DNA from: Prosopocoilus inquinatus
Lineage: Eukaryota > Arthropoda > Insecta > Coleoptera > Lucanidae
Assembly (NCBI GenBank): GCA_036172665.1
Contig: JAYKNF010000036.1
Span: 186,001-250,000, forward strand
Length of the DNA stretch: 64,000 nucleotides
Reading direction: 5' to 3'
In this document: one piece after another, positions 20,563-35,000 of the stretch
How the letters are laid out: every line of letters begins with the position of its first letter
Position numbering within the stretch: the first letter of the stretch is position 1
Position numbers and translations under genes: made by a program
Notes under the pieces: generated by a model
Seen by the model: the letters and a program-made list of their open reading frames with translations, nothing else
The model's database searches: none
What the model was told of the DNA's origin: nothing

Positions 20563-23500
20563 ACGCATTAGCGTTGTTCCTGTGATGTATCTAATCGATC
20601 CTTACTCATCTATCATGTTATTTGACGTTTGGATGGACTCCAGTAAGTCTGATGTGAGATACAAAGTTTTTGGACGCAGCAGGAGCTGGAAATAGTTTTA
20701 AACGAAACAACACGTATTAGCGTTGTTCCTGTGCTGTATCTAATCGATCCTTACTTATCTATCATGTTATTTGACGTTTGGATGGACTCCAGTAAGTCTG
20801 ATGTGAGATACAAAGTTTTTGGACGCAGCAGGAGCTGGAAATAGTTTTAAACGAAACAACACGTATTAGCGTTGTTCCTGTGCTGTATCTAATCGATCCT
20901 TACTTATCTATCATGTTATTTGACGTTTCGATGCACTCCAGTAACTCTGATGTGAGATACGAAGTTTTCGGACGCAGCAGAAGCTGGAAATAGTTTTAAA
21001 CGAAACAACACGTATTAGCGTTGTTCCTGGGATGTATCTAATCGATCCTTACTCATCTATCATGTTATTTGACGTTTGGATGGACTCCAGTAACTCTGAT
21101 GTGAGATACAAAGTTTTTGGACGCAGCAGTAGCTGGAAATAGTTTAGAACGAAAAAACACGTATTAGCGTTGTTCCTGTGATGTATCTAATCGATCCTTA
21201 CTTAGCTACTATGTTATTTGACGTTTCGATGGACTCCAGTAACTCTAATGTGAGATACGAAATTTTCGGACGCAGCAGCAGCTGGAAATAGTTTTAAACG
21301 AAACAACACATATTAGCGTTGTTCCTGTGATGTAACTAATCGATCCTTACTCATCTATCATGTTATTTGACGTTTGGACGGACTCCAGTAACTCTGATGA
21401 GAGATACGACGTTTTTGGACGCAGCAGGAGCTGGAAATAGTTTTAAACGAAACAACACGTATTAGCGTTGTTCCTGTGCTGTATCTAATCAATCCTTACT
21501 CATCTATCATGTTATTTGTCGTTTCGATGGACTCCAGTAGCTCTGATGTGAGATACGACGTTTTCGGACGCAGCAGAAGCTGGAAATAGTTTTAAACGAA
21601 ACAACACGCATTAGCGTTGTTCCTGTGATGTATCTAATCGATCCTTACTCATCTAACATGTTATTTGGCGTTTCGATGGACTCCAGTAACTTTGATGTGA
21701 GATACGAAGTTCTCGGACGCAGCTGAAGCTGGAAATTGTTTTAAACGAAACAACACGTATTAGCGTTGTTCCTGTGATGTATCTAATCGATCCTTACTCA
21801 TCTATCATGTTATTTGACGTTTGGATGGACTCCAGTAACTCTGATGTGAGATACGAAATTATCGGACGCAGCAGAAGCTGGAAATAGTTTTAAATGAAAC
21901 AACACGCATTAGCGTTGTTCCTGTGATGTATCTAATCGATCCTTACTCACCTATCATGTTATTTGACGTTTGGATGGGCTCCAGTAACTCTGAAGTGAGA
22001 TACGAAGTTCTCGGACGCAGCTGAAGCTGGAAATAGTTTTAAACGAAACAACACGCATTAGCGTTGTTCCTGTGATGTATCTAATCGATACTTACTCATC
22101 TATCATGTTATTTGACGTTTCGATGGACTCCAGTAACTCTAATGTGAGAAACGAAATTTTCGGACGCAGCAGAAGCTGGAAATAGTTTTAAACGAAACAA
22201 CACGCATTAGCGTTGTTCCTGTGATGTATCTAATCGATCCTTACTCATCTATCATGTTATTTGACGTTTGGATGGACTCCAGTAACTCTGATGTGAGATA
22301 CGAAATTATCGGACGCAGCAGAAGCTGGAAATAGTTTTAAATGAAACAACACGCATTAGCGTTGTTCCTGTGATGTATCTAATCGATACTTACTCATCTA
22401 TCATGTTATTTGGCGTTTCGATGGACTCCAGTAGCTCTGATGTGAGATACGACGTTTTCGGACGCAGCAGAAGCTGGAAATAGTTTTAAACGAAACAACA
22501 CGCATTAGCGTTGTTCCTGTGATGTATCTAATCGATCCTTACTCATCTATCATGTTATTTGACGTTTGGATGGACTCCAGTAACTCTGATGTGAGATACG
22601 AAATTATCGGACGCAGCAGAAGCTGGAAATAGTTTTAAATGAAACAACACGCATTAGCGTTGTGCCTGTGATGTATCTAATCGATCCTTACTCATCTATC
22701 ATGTTATTTGACGTTTCGATGGACTCTAGTAACTCTGATGTGATATACGAAGTTTTTGGACGCAGCAGGAGCTAGAAATAGTTTTAAACGAAACAACACG
22801 TATTAGCGTTGTTCCTGTGATGTATCTAATCGATCCTTACTCATCTATCATGTTATTTGACGTTTGGATGGACTCCAGTATCTCTGATGTGAGATACGAA
22901 ATTTTCGGACGCAGCAGAAGCTGGTAATAGTTTTAAACGAAACAACACGCATTAGCGTTGTTCCTGTGATGTATCTAACCAATCCTTACTTATCTAACAT
23001 GTTATTTGACGTTTGGATGGACTCCAGTAAGTCTGATGTGAGATACAAAGTTTTTGGACGCAGCAGTAGCTGGAAATAGTTTAGAACGAAAAAGCACGTA
23101 TTAGCGTTGTTCCTGTGATGTATCTAATCGATCCTTACTTAGCTACTATGTTATTTGACGTTTCGATGGACTCCAGTAACTCTAATGTGAGATACGAAAT
23201 TTTCGGACGCAGCAGCAGCTGGAAATAGTTTTAAACGAAACAACACATATTAGCGTTGTTCCTGTGATGTAACTAATCGATCCTTACTCACCTATCATGT
23301 TATTTGACGTTTGGATGGGCTCCAGTAACTCTGAAGTGAGATACGAAGTTCTCGGACGCAGCTGAAGCTGGAAATAGTTTTAAACGAAACAACACGCATT
23401 AGCGTTGTTCCTGTGATGTATCTAATCGATCCTTACTCATCTATCATGTTATTTGACGTTTGGATGGACTCCAGTAAGTCTGATGTGAGATACAAAGTTT

Positions 23501-23989
23501 TTGGACGCAGCAGGAGCTAGAAATAGTTTTAAACGAAACAACACGTATTAGCGTTGTTCCTGTGCTGTATCTAATCGATCCTTACTCATCTATCATCTTA
23601 TTTGGCGTTTCGATGGACTCCAGTAGCTCTGATGTGAGATACGACGTTTTCGGACGCAGCAGAAGCTGGAAATAGTTTTAAACGAAACAACACGCATTAG
23701 CGTTGTTCCTGTGATGTATCTAATCGATCCTTACTCATCTATCATGTTATTTGACGTTTCGATGGACTCCAGTAACTCTAATGTGAGAAACGAAATTTTC
23801 GGACGCAGCAGAAGCTGGAAATAGTTTTAAACGAAACAACACGCATTAGCGTTGTTCCTGTGATGTATCTAATCGATCCTTACTCATCTATCATGTTATT
23901 TGACGTTTGGATGGACTCCAGTAAGTCTGATGTGAGATACAAAGTTTTTGGACGCAGCAGGAGCTGGAAATAGTTTTAAACGAAACAAC
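20563..23989 (+). repeat. 23-unit HOR run
   Basis: Order A B/A B C D E F G H/I J K I L I M N O D P A' Q K' A. The unit at 21755 joins an H-like 5' end (T4) to an I body, so one HI boundary has been deleted relative to the standard order. The O unit at 22947 has AACCAATCC instead of AAACAATCC. Confidence 0.85.
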
Positions 23990-24134
23990 ACGTATTAGCG
24001 TTGTTCCTGTGCTGTATCTAATCGATCCTCATCTATCATGTTATTTGACGTTTCGATGGACTCCAGTAACTCTAATGTGAGAAACGAAATTTTCGGACGC
24101 AGCAGAAGCTGGAAATAGTTTTAAACGAAACAAC
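23990..24134 (+). repeat. 145-bp unit with 4-bp deletion (B/K hybrid)
   Basis: The 5' end is B-like (T4, C23) and the body K-like (CTAATG, GAGAAACG). At 24021-24036 the sequence reads ATCGATCCTCATCTAT where other units read ATCGATCCTTACTCATCTAT, a loss of 4 bp between two CT dinucleotides, consistent with replication slippage. Every later unit in the window is shifted by this 4 bp. No other copy of the deletion was seen. Confidence 0.93.
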
Positions 24135-27100
24135 ACGCATTAGCGTTGTTCCTGTGATGTATCTAATCGATCCTTACTCATCTATCATGTTATTTGACGT
24201 TTGGATGGACTCCAGTAAGTCTGATGTGAGATACAAAGTTTTTGGACGCAGCAGGAGCTGGAAATAGTTTTAAACGAAACAACACGTATTAGCGTTGTTC
24301 CTGTGCTGTATCTAATCGATCCTTACTTATCTATCATGTTATTTGACGTTTGGATGGACTCCAGTAAGTCTGATATGAGATACAAAGTTTTTGGACGCAG
24401 CAGGAGCTGGAAATAGTTTTAAACGAAACAACACGTATTAGCGTTGTTCCTGTGCTGTATCTAATCGATCCTTACTTATCTATCATGTTATTTGACGTTT
24501 CGATGCACTCCAGTAACTCTGATGTGAGATACGAAGTTTTCGGACGCAGCAGAAGCTGGAAATAGTTTTAAACGAAACAACACGTATTAGCGTTGTTCCT
24601 GGGATGTATCTAATCGATCCTTACTCATCTATCATGTTATTTGACGTTTGGATGGACTCCAGTAACTCTGATGTGAGATACAAAGTTTTTGGACGCAGCA
24701 GTAGCTGGAAATAGTTTAGAACGAAAAAACACGTATTAGCGTTGTTCCTGTGATGTATCTAATCGATCCTTACTTAGATACTATGTTATTTGACGTTTCG
24801 ATGGACTCCAGTAACTCTAATGTGAGATACGAAATTTTCGGACGCAGCAGCAGCTGGAAATAGTTTTAAACGAAACAACACATATTAGCGTTGTTCCTGT
24901 GATGTAACTAATCGATCCTTACTCATCTATCATGTTATTTGACGTTTGGACGGACTCCAGTAACTCTGATGAGAGATACGACGTTTTTGGACGCAGCAGG
25001 AACTGGAAATAGTTTTAAACGAAACAACACGTATTAGCGTTGTTCCTGTGCTGTATCTAATCAATCCTTACTCATCTATCATGTTATTTGTCGTTTCGAT
25101 GGACTCCAGTACCTCTGATGTGAGATACGACGTTTTCGGACGCAGCAGAAGCTGGAAATAGTTTTAAACGAAACAACACGCATTAGCGTTGTTCCTGTGA
25201 TGTATCTAATCGATCCTTACTCATCTAACATGTTATTTGGCGTTTCGATGGACTCCAGTAACTTTGATGTGAGATACGAAGTTCTCGGACGCAGCTGAAG
25301 CTGGAAATTGTTTTAAACGAAACAACACGTATTAGCGTTGTTCCTGTGATGTATCTAATCGATCCTTACTCATCTATCATGTTATTTGACGTTTGGATGG
25401 GCTCCAGTAACTCTGAAGTGAGATACGAAGTTCTCGGACGCAGCTGAAGCTGGAAATAGTTTTAAACGAAACAACACGCATTAGCGTTGTTCCTGTGATG
25501 TATCTAATCGATCCTTACTCATCTATCATGTTATTTGACGTTTGGATGGACTCCAGTAACTCTGATGTGAGATACGAAATTATCGGACGCAGCAGAAGCT
25601 GGAAATAGTTTTAAATGAAACAACACGCATTAGCGTTGTTCCTGTGATGTATCTAATCGATCCTTACTCACCTATCATGTTATTTGACGTTTGGATGGGC
25701 TCCAGTAACTCTGAAGTGAGATACGAAGTTCTCGGACGCAGCTGAAGCTGGAAATAGTTTTAAACGAAACAACACGCATTAGCGTTGTTCCTGTGATGTA
25801 TCTAATCGATACTTACTCATCTATCATGTTATTTGACGTTTCGATGGACTCCAGTAGCTCTGATGTGAGATACGACGTTTTCGGACGCAGCAGAAGCTGG
25901 AAATAGTTTTAAACGAAACAACACGCATTAGCGTTGTTCCTGTGATGTATCTAATCGATCCTTACTCATCTATTATGTTATTTGACGTTTGGATGGACTC
26001 CAGTAACTCTGATGTGAGATACGAAATTATCGGACGCAGCAGAAGCTGGAAATAGTTTTAAATGAAACAACACGCATTAGCGTTGTGCCTGTGATGTATC
26101 TAATCGATCCTTACTCATCTATCATGTTATTTGACGTTTCGATGGACTCTAGTAACTCTGATGTGATATACGAAGTTTTTGGACGCAGCAGGAGCTAGAA
26201 ATAGTTTTAAACGAAACAACACGTATTAGCGTTGTTCCTGTGATGTATCTAATCGATCCTTACTCATCTATCATGTTATTTGACGTTTGGATGGACTCCA
26301 GTAACTCTGATGTGAGATACGAAATTATCGGACGCAGCAGAAGCTGGAAATAGTTTTAAATGAAACAACACGCATTAGCGTTGTGCCTGTGATGTATCTA
26401 ATCGATCCTTACTCATCTATCATGTTATTTGACGTTTCGATGGACTCTAGTAACTCTGATGTGATATACGAAGTTTTTGGACGCAGCAGGAGCTAGAAAT
26501 AGTTTTAAACGAAACAACACGTATTAGCGTTGTTCCTGTCATGTATCTAATCGATCCTTACTCATCTATCATGTTATTTGACGTTTGGATGGACTCCAGT
26601 ATCTCTGATGTGAGATACGAAATTTTCGGACGCAGCAGAAGCTGGTAATAGTTTTAAACGAAACAACACGCATTAGCGTTGTTCCTGTGATGTATCTAAA
26701 CAATCCTTACTTATCTAACATGTTATTTGACGTTTGGATGGACTCCAGTAAGTCTGATGTGAGATACAAAGTTTTTGGACGCAGCAGTAGCTGGAAATAG
26801 TTTAGAACGAAAAAGCACGTATTAGCGTTGTTCCTGTGATGTATCTAATCGATCCTTACTTAGCTACTATGTTATTTGACGTTTCGATGGACTCCAGTAA
26901 CTCTAATGTGAGATACGAAATTTTCGGACGCAGCAGCAGCTGGAAATAGTTTTAAACGAAACAACACATATTAGCGTTGTTCCTGTGATGTAACTAATCG
27001 ATCCTTACTCACCTATCATGTTATTTGACGTTTGGATGGGCTCCAGTAACTCTGAAGTGAGATACGAAGTTCTCGGACGCAGCTGAAGCTGGAAATAGTT

Positions 27101-27561
27101 TTAAACGAAACAACACGCATTAGCGTTGTTCCTGTGATGTATCTAATCGATCCTTACTCATCTATCATGTTATTTGACGTTTGGATGGACTCCAGTAAGT
27201 CTGATGTGAGATACGACGTTTTCGGACGCAGCAGAAGCTGGAAATAGTTTTAAACGAAACAACACGCATTAGCGTTGTTCCTGTGATGTATCTAATCGAT
27301 CCTTACTCATCTATCATGTTATTTGGCGTTTCGATGGACTCCAGTAGCTCTGATGTGAGATACGACGTTTTCGGACGCAGCAGAAGCTGGAAATAGTTTT
27401 AAACGAAACAACACGCATTAGCGTTGTTCCTGTGATGTATCTAATCGATCCTTACTCATCTATCATGTTATTTGACGTTTCGATGGACTCCAGTAACTCT
27501 AATGTGAGAAACGAAATTTTCGGACGCAGCAGAAGCTGGAAATAGTTTTAAACGAAACAAC
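24135..27561 (+). repeat. 23-unit HOR run with several hybrids
   Basis: Order A B/A B C D E F G H I J K/L I M N/I M N O D P A'/L L' K'. The B/A unit at 24284 has TGATATGAG, shared with the B/A unit at 44250. The first 11 units (24135-25773) match 44101-45739 at an offset of 19,966 bp (134 units). K/L (25774) replaces the K I L of the reference order by a single hybrid, an in-register deletion of two units. Confidence 0.85.
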
Positions 27562-29498
27562 ACGCATTAGCGTTGTTCCTGTGATGTATCTAATCGATCC
27601 TTACTCATCTATCATGTTATTTGACGTTTGGATGGACTCCAGTAAGTCTGATGTGAGATACAAAGTTTTTGGACGCAGCAGGAGCTGGAAATAGTTTTAA
27701 ACGAAACAACACGTATTAGCGTTGTTCCTGTGCTGTATCTAATCGATCCTTACTCACCTATCATGTTATTTGACGTTTGGATGGGCTCCAGTAACTCTGA
27801 AGTGAGATACGAAGTTCTCGGACGCAGCTGAAGCTGGAAATAGTTTTAAACGAAACAACACGCATTAGCGTTGTTCCTGTGATGTATCTAATCGATACTT
27901 ACTCATCTATCATGTTATTTGGCGTTTCGATGGACTCCAGTAACTCTAATATGAGAAACGAAATTTTCGGACGCAGCAGAAGCTGGAAATAGTTTTAAAC
28001 GAAACAACACGCATTAGCGTTGTTCCTGTGATGTATCTAATCGATCCTTACTCATCTATCATGTTATTTGACGTTTGGATGGACTCCAGTAAGTCTGATG
28101 TGAGATACAAAGTTTTTGGACGCAGCAGGAGCTAGAAATAGTTTTAAACGAAACAACACGTATTAGCGTTGTTCCTGTGCTGTATCTAATCGATCCTTAC
28201 TCATCTATCATCTTATTTGGCGTTTCGATGGACTCCAGTAGCTCTGATGTGAGATACGACGTTTTCGGACGCAGCAGAAGCTGGAAATAGTTTTAAACGA
28301 AACAACACGCATTAGCGTTGTTCCTGTGATGTATCTAATCGATACTTACTCATCTATCATGTTATTTGACGTTTCGATGGACTCCAGTAACTCTAATGTG
28401 AGAAACGAAATTTTCGGACGCAGCAGAAGCTGGAAATAGTTTTAAACGAAACAACACGTATTAGCGTTGTTCCTGGGATGTATCTAATCGATCCTTACTC
28501 ATCTATCATGTTATTTGACGTTTGGATGGACTCCAGTAACTCTGATGTGAGATACAAAGTTTTTGGACGCAGCAGGAGCTGGAAATAGTTTTAAACGAAA
28601 CAACACGTATTAGCGTTGTTCCTGTGCTGTATCTAATCGATCCTTACTTATCTATCATGTTATTTGACGTTTCGATGCACTCCAGTAACTCTGATGTGAG
28701 ATACGAAGTTTTCGGACGCAGCAGAAGCTGGAAATAGTTTTAAACGAAACAACACGTATTAGCGTTGTTCCTGGGATGTATCTAATCGATCCTTACTCAT
28801 CTATCATGTTATTTGACGTTCGGATGGACTCCAGTAACTCTGATGTGAGATACAAAGTTTTTGGACGCAGCAGTAGCTGGAAATAGTTTAGAACGAAAAA
28901 ACACGTATTAGCGTTGTTCCTGTGATGTATCTAATCGATCCTTACTTAGCTACTATGTTATTTGACGTTTCGATGGACTCCAGTAACTCTAATGTGAGAT
29001 ACGAAATTTTCGGACGCAGCAGCAGCTGGAAATAGTTTTAAACGAAACAACACATATTAGCGTTGTTCCTGTGATGTAACTAATCGATCCTTACTCATCT
29101 ATCATGTTATTTGACGTTTGGACGGACTCCAGTAACTCTGATGAGAGATACGACGTTTTTGGACGCAGCAGGAGCTGGAAATAGTTTTAAACGAAACAAC
29201 ACGTATTAGCGTTGTTCCTGTGCTGTATCTAATCAATCCTTACTCATCTATCATGTTATTTGTCGTTTCGATGGACTCCAGTAGCTCTGATGTGAGATAC
29301 GACGTTTTCGGACGCAGCAGAAGCTGGAAATAGTTTTAAACGAAACAACACGCATTAGCGTTGTTCCTGTGATGTATCTAATCGATCCTTACTCATCTAA
29401 CATGTTATTTGGCGTTTCGATGGACTCCAGTAACTTTGATGTGAGATACGAAGTTCTCGGACGCAGCTGAAGCTGGAAATTGTTTTAAACGAAACAAC
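25923..29498 (+). repeat. 3.6-kb block copied at 34714-38289
   Basis: Order I M N/I M N O D P (A'/L L') K' A B/J R A' Q K S B C D E F G. The same order occurs 8,791 bp (59 units) downstream at 34714-38289, except that A' Q replaces A'/L L'. Both copies carry the rare hybrid B/J (27711, 36502), class R, and the C68 change in C (28754, 37545). Confidence 0.85.
27115..27412 (+). repeat. A'/L hybrid followed by L' unit
   Basis: The unit at 27115 starts as A' (G85) and changes to an L-type 3' half (GACGTTTTC, CAGAAGCTGG). The next unit (27264) is L-like with C39 and G55, where the corresponding unit at 36055 is Q. The pair appears to be a conversion tract overwriting an A'-Q pair. Confidence 0.8.
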
Positions 29499-32031
29499 AC
29501 GTATTAGCGTTGTTCCTGTGATGTATCTAATCGATCCTTACTCATCTATCATGTTATTTGACGTTTGGATGGGCTCCAGTAACTCTGAAGTGAGATACGA
29601 AGTTCTCGGACGCAGCTGAAGCTGGAAATAGTTTTAAACGAAACAACACGCATTAGCGTTGTTCCTGTGATGTATCTAATCGATCCTTACTCATCTATCA
29701 TGTTATTTGACGTTTGGATGGACTCCAGTAACTCTGATGTGAGATACGAAATTATCGGACGCAGCAGAAGCTGGAAATAGTTTTAAATGAAACAACACGC
29801 ATTAGCGTTGTTCCTGTGATGTATCTAATCGATCCTTACTCACCTATCATGTTATTTGACGTTTGGATGGGCTCCAGTAACTCTGAAGTGAGATACGAAG
29901 TTCTCGGACGCAGCTGAAGCTGGAAATAGTTTTAAACGAAACAACACGCATTAGCGTTGTTCCTGTGATGTATCTAATCGATACTTACTCATCTATCATG
30001 TTATTTGACGTTTCGATGGACTCCAGTAACTCTAATGTGAGAAACGAAATTTTCGGACGCAGCAGAAGCTGGAAATAGTTTTAAACGAAACAACACGCAT
30101 TAGCGTTGTTCCTGTGATGTATCTAATCGATCCTTACTCATCTATCATGTTATTTGACGTTTGGATGGACTCCAGTAACTCTGATGTGAGATACGAAATT
30201 ATCGGACGCAGCAGAAGCTGGAAATAGTTTTAAATGAAACAACACGCATTAGCGTTGTTCCTGTGATGTATCTAATCGATACTTACTCATCTATCATGTT
30301 ATTTGGCGTTTCGATGGACTCCAGTAGCTCTGATGTGAGATACGACGTTTTCGGACGCAGCAGAAGCTGGAAATAGTTTTAAACGAAACAACACGCATTA
30401 GCGTTGTTCCTGTGATGTATCTAATCGATCCTTACTCATCTATCATGTTATTTGACGTTTGGATGGACTCCAGTAACTCTGATGTGAGATACAAAGTTTT
30501 TGGACGCAGCAGTAGCTGGAAATAGTTTAGAACGAAAAAACACGTATTAGCGTTGTTCCTGTGATGTATCTAATCGATCCTTACTTAGCTACTATGTTAT
30601 TTGACGTTTCGATGGACTCCAGTAACTCTAATGTGAGATACGAAATTTTCGGACGCAGCAGCAGCTGGAAATAGTTTTAAACGAAACAACACATATTAGC
30701 GTTGTTCCTGTGATGTAACTAATCGATCCTTACTCATCTATCATGTTATTTGACGTTTGGACGGACTCCAGTAACTCTGATGAGAGATACGACGTTTTTG
30801 GACGCAGCAGGAGCTGGAAATAGTTTTAAACGAAACAACACGTATTAGCGTTGTTCCTGTGCTGTATCTAATCAATCCTTACTCATCTATCATGTTATTT
30901 GTCGTTTCGATGGACTCCAGTAGCTCTGATGTGAGATACGACGTTTTCGGACGCAGCAGAAGCTGGAAATAGTTTTAAACGAAACAACACGCATTAGCGT
31001 TGTTCCTGTGATGTATCTAATCGATCCTTACTCATCTAACATGTTATTTGGCGTTTCGATGGACTCCAGTAACTTTGATGTGAGATACGAAGTTCTCGGA
31101 CGCAGCTGAAGCTGGAAATTGTTTTAAACGAAACAACACGTATTAGCGTTGTTCCTGTGATGTATCTAATCGATCCTTACTCATCTATCATGTTATTTGA
31201 CGTTTGGATGGGCTCCAGTAACTCTGAAGTGAGATACGAAGTTCTCGGACGCAGCTGAAGCTGGAAATAGTTTTAAACGAAACAACACGCATTAGCGTTG
31301 TTCCTGTGATGTATCTAATCGATCCTTACTCATCTATCATGTTATTTGACGTTTGGATGGACTCCAGTAACTCTGATGTGAGATACGAAATTATCGGACG
31401 CAGCAGAAGCTGGAAATAGTTTTAAATGAAACAACACGCATTAGCGTTGTTCCTGTGATGTATCTAATCGATCCTTACTCACCTATCATGTTATTTGACG
31501 TTTGGATGGGCTCCAGTAACTCTGAAGTGAGATACGAAGTTCTCGGACGCAGCTGAAGCTGGAAATAGTTTTAAACGAAACAACACGCATTAGCGTTGTT
31601 CCTGTGATGTATCTAATCGATACTTACTCATCTATCATGTTATTTGACGTTTCGATGGACTCCAGTAACTCTAATGTGAGAAACGAAATTTTCGGACGCA
31701 GCAGAAGCTGGAAATAGTTTTAAACGAAACAACACGCATTAGCGTTGTTCCTGTGATGTATCTAATCGATCCTTACTCATCTATCATGTTATTTGACGTT
31801 TGGATGGACTCCAGTAACTCTGATGTGAGATACGAAATTATCGGACGCAGCAGAAGCTGGAAATAGTTTTAAATGAAACAACACGCATTAGCGTTGTTCC
31901 TGTGATGTATCTAATCGATACTTACTCATCTATCATGTTATTTGGCGTTTCGATGGACTCCAGTAGCTCTGATGTGAGATACGACGTTTTCGGACGCAGC
32001 AGAAGCTGGAAATAGTTTTAAACGAAACAAC
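28903..32031 (+). repeat. 11-unit tandem duplication with I/C junction unit
   Basis: D E F G H I J K I L plus an I/C hybrid occupy 28903-30541, and D E F G H I J K I L recurs at 30542-32031, a 1,639-bp period. The I/C unit (30393) starts as I (C4, GTGATG) and ends as C (CAGTAGCTGG, TTTAGAACG). It is what a crossover between an I and an upstream C unit would produce, so the duplication junction is visible. Confidence 0.88.
30393..30541 (+). repeat. I/C hybrid monomer
   Basis: The 5' part is class I (ACGCATT, CTGTGATG) and the 3' part class C (ACAAAGTTTTT, CAGTAGCTGG, TTTAGAACGAAAAAAC). The switch lies between about positions 21 and 101, where the two parents agree. A second I/C unit at 39631 also precedes D, as expected if both descend from one event. 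Confidence 0.88.
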
Positions 32032-35000
32032 ACGCATTAGCGTTGTTCCTGTGATGTATCTAATCGATCCTTACTCATCTATCATGTTATTTGACGTTTG
32101 GATGGACTCCAGTAACTCTGATGTGAGATACGAAATTATCGGACGCAGCAGAAGCTGGAAATAGTTTTAAATGAAACAGCACGCATTAGCGTTGTGCCTG
32201 TGATGTATCTAATCGATCCTTACTCATCTATCATGTTATTTGACGTTTCGATGGACTCTAGTAACTCTGATGTGATATACGAAGTTTTTGGACGCAGCAG
32301 GAGCTAGAAATAGTTTTAAACGAAACAACACGTATTACCGTTGTTCCTGTGATGTATCTAATCGATCCTTACTCATCTATCATGTTATTTGACGTTTGGA
32401 TGGACTCCAGTAACTCTGATGTGAGATACGAAATTATCGGACGCAGCAGAAGCTGGAAATAGTTTTAAATGAAACAACACGCATTAGCGTTGTGCCTGTG
32501 ATGTATCTAATCGATCCTTACTCATCTATCATGTTATTTGACGTTTCGATGGACTCTAGTAACTCTGATGTGATATACGAAGTTTTTGGACGCAGCAGGA
32601 GCTAGAAATAGTTTTAAACGAAACAACACGTATTAGCGTTGTTCCTGTGCTGTATCTAATCGATCCTTACTCATCTATCATCTTATTTGGCGTTTCAATG
32701 GACTCCAGTAGCTCTGATGTGAGATACGACGTTTTCGGACGCAGCAGAAGCTGGAAATAGTTTTAAACGAAACAACACGCATTAGCGTTGTTCCTGTGAT
32801 GTATCTAATCGATCCTTACTCATCTATCATGTTATTTGACGTTTGGATGGACTCCAGTAACTCTGATGTGAGATACGAAATTATCGGACGCAGCAGAAGC
32901 TGGAAATAGTTTTAAATGAAACAACACGCATTAGCGTTGTGCCTGTGATGTATCTAATCGATCCTTACTCATCTATCATGTTATTTGACGTTTCGATGGA
33001 CTCTAGTAACTCTGATGTGATATACGAAGTTTTTGGACGCAGCAGGAGCTAGAAATAGTTTTAAACGAAACAACACGTATTAGCGTTGTTCCTGTGATGT
33101 ATCTAATCGATCCTTACTCATCTATCATGTTATTTGACGTTTGGATGGACTCCAGTAACTCTGATGTGAGATACGAAATTATCGGACGCAGCAGAAGCTG
33201 GAAATAGTTTTAAATGAAACAACACGCATTAGCGTTGTGCCTGTGATGTATCTAATCGATCCTTACTCATCTATCATGTTATTTGACGTTTCGATGGACT
33301 CTAGTAACTCTGATGTGATATACGAAGTTTTTGGACGCAGCAGGAGCTAGAAATAGTTTTAAACGAAACAACACGTATTAGCGTTGTTCCTGTGATGTAT
33401 CTAATCGATCCTTACTCATCTATCATGTTATTTGACGTTTGGATGGACTCCAGTATCTCTGATGTGAGATACGAAATTTTCGGACGCAGCAGAAGCTGGT
33501 AATAGTTTTAAACGAAACAACACGCATTAGCGTTGTTCCTGTGATGTATCTAAACAATCCTTACTCATCTATCATGTTATTTGACGTTTCGATGGACTCT
33601 AGTAACTCTGATGTGATATACGAAGTTTTTGGACGCAGCAGGAGCTAGAAATAGTTTTAAACGAAACAACACGTATTAGCGTTGTTCCTGTGATGTATCT
33701 AATCGATCCTTACTCATCTATCATGTTATTTGACGTTTGGATGGACTCCAGTAACTCTGATGTGAGATACGAAATTATCGGACGCAGCAGAAGCTGGAAA
33801 TAGTTTTAAATGAAACAACACGCATTAGCGTTGTGCCTGTGATGTCTCTAATCGATCCTTACTCATCTATCATGTTATTTGACGTTTCGATGGACTCTAG
33901 TAACTCTGATGTGATATACGAAGTTTTTGGACGCAGCAGGAGCTAGAAATAGTTTTAAACGAAACAACACGTATTAGCGTTGTTCCTGTGATGTATCTAA
34001 TCGATCCTTACTCATCTATCATGTTATTTGACGTTTGGATGGACTCCAGTATCTCTGATGTGAGATACGAAATTTTCGGACGCAGCAGAAGCTGGTAATA
34101 GTTTTAAACGAAACAACACGCATTAGCGTTGTTCCTGTGATGTATCTAAACAATCCTTACTCATCTATCATGTTATTTGACGTTTCGATGGACTCTAGTA
34201 ACTCTGATGTGATATACGAAGTTTTTGGACGCAGCAGGAGCTAGAAATAGTTTTAAACGAAACAACACGTATTAGCGTTGTTCCTGTGATGTATCTAATC
34301 GATCCTTACTCATCTATCATGTTATTTGACGTTTGGATGGACTCCAGTAACTCTGATGTGAGATACGAAATTATCGGACGCAGCAGAAGCTGGAAATAGT
34401 TTTAAATGAAACAACACGCATTAGCGTTGTGCCTGTGATGTATCTAATCGATCCTTACTCATCTATCATGTTATTTGACGTTTCGATGGACTCTAGTAAC
34501 TCTGATGTGATATACGAAGTTTTTGGACGCAGCAGGAGCTAGAAATAGTTTTAAACGAAACAACACGTATTAGCGTTGTTCCTGTGCTGTATCTAATCGA
34601 TCCTTACTCATCTATCATCTTATTTGGCGTTTCGATGGACTCCAGTAGCTCTGATGTGAGATACGACGTTTTCGGACGCAGCAGAAGCTGGAAATAGTTT
34701 TAAACGAAACAACACGCATTAGCGTTGTTCCTGTGATGTATCTAATCGATCCTTACTCATCTATCATGTTATTTGACGTTTGGATGGACTCCAGTAACTC
34801 TGATGTGAGATACGAAATTATCGGACGCAGCAGAAGCTGGAAATAGTTTTAAATGAAACAACACGCATTAGCGTTGTGCCTGTGATGTATCTAATCGATC
34901 CTTACTCATCTATCATGTTATTTGACGTTTCGATGGACTCTAGTAACTCTGATGTGATATACGAAGTTTTTGGACGCAGCAGGAGCTAGAAATAGTTTTA

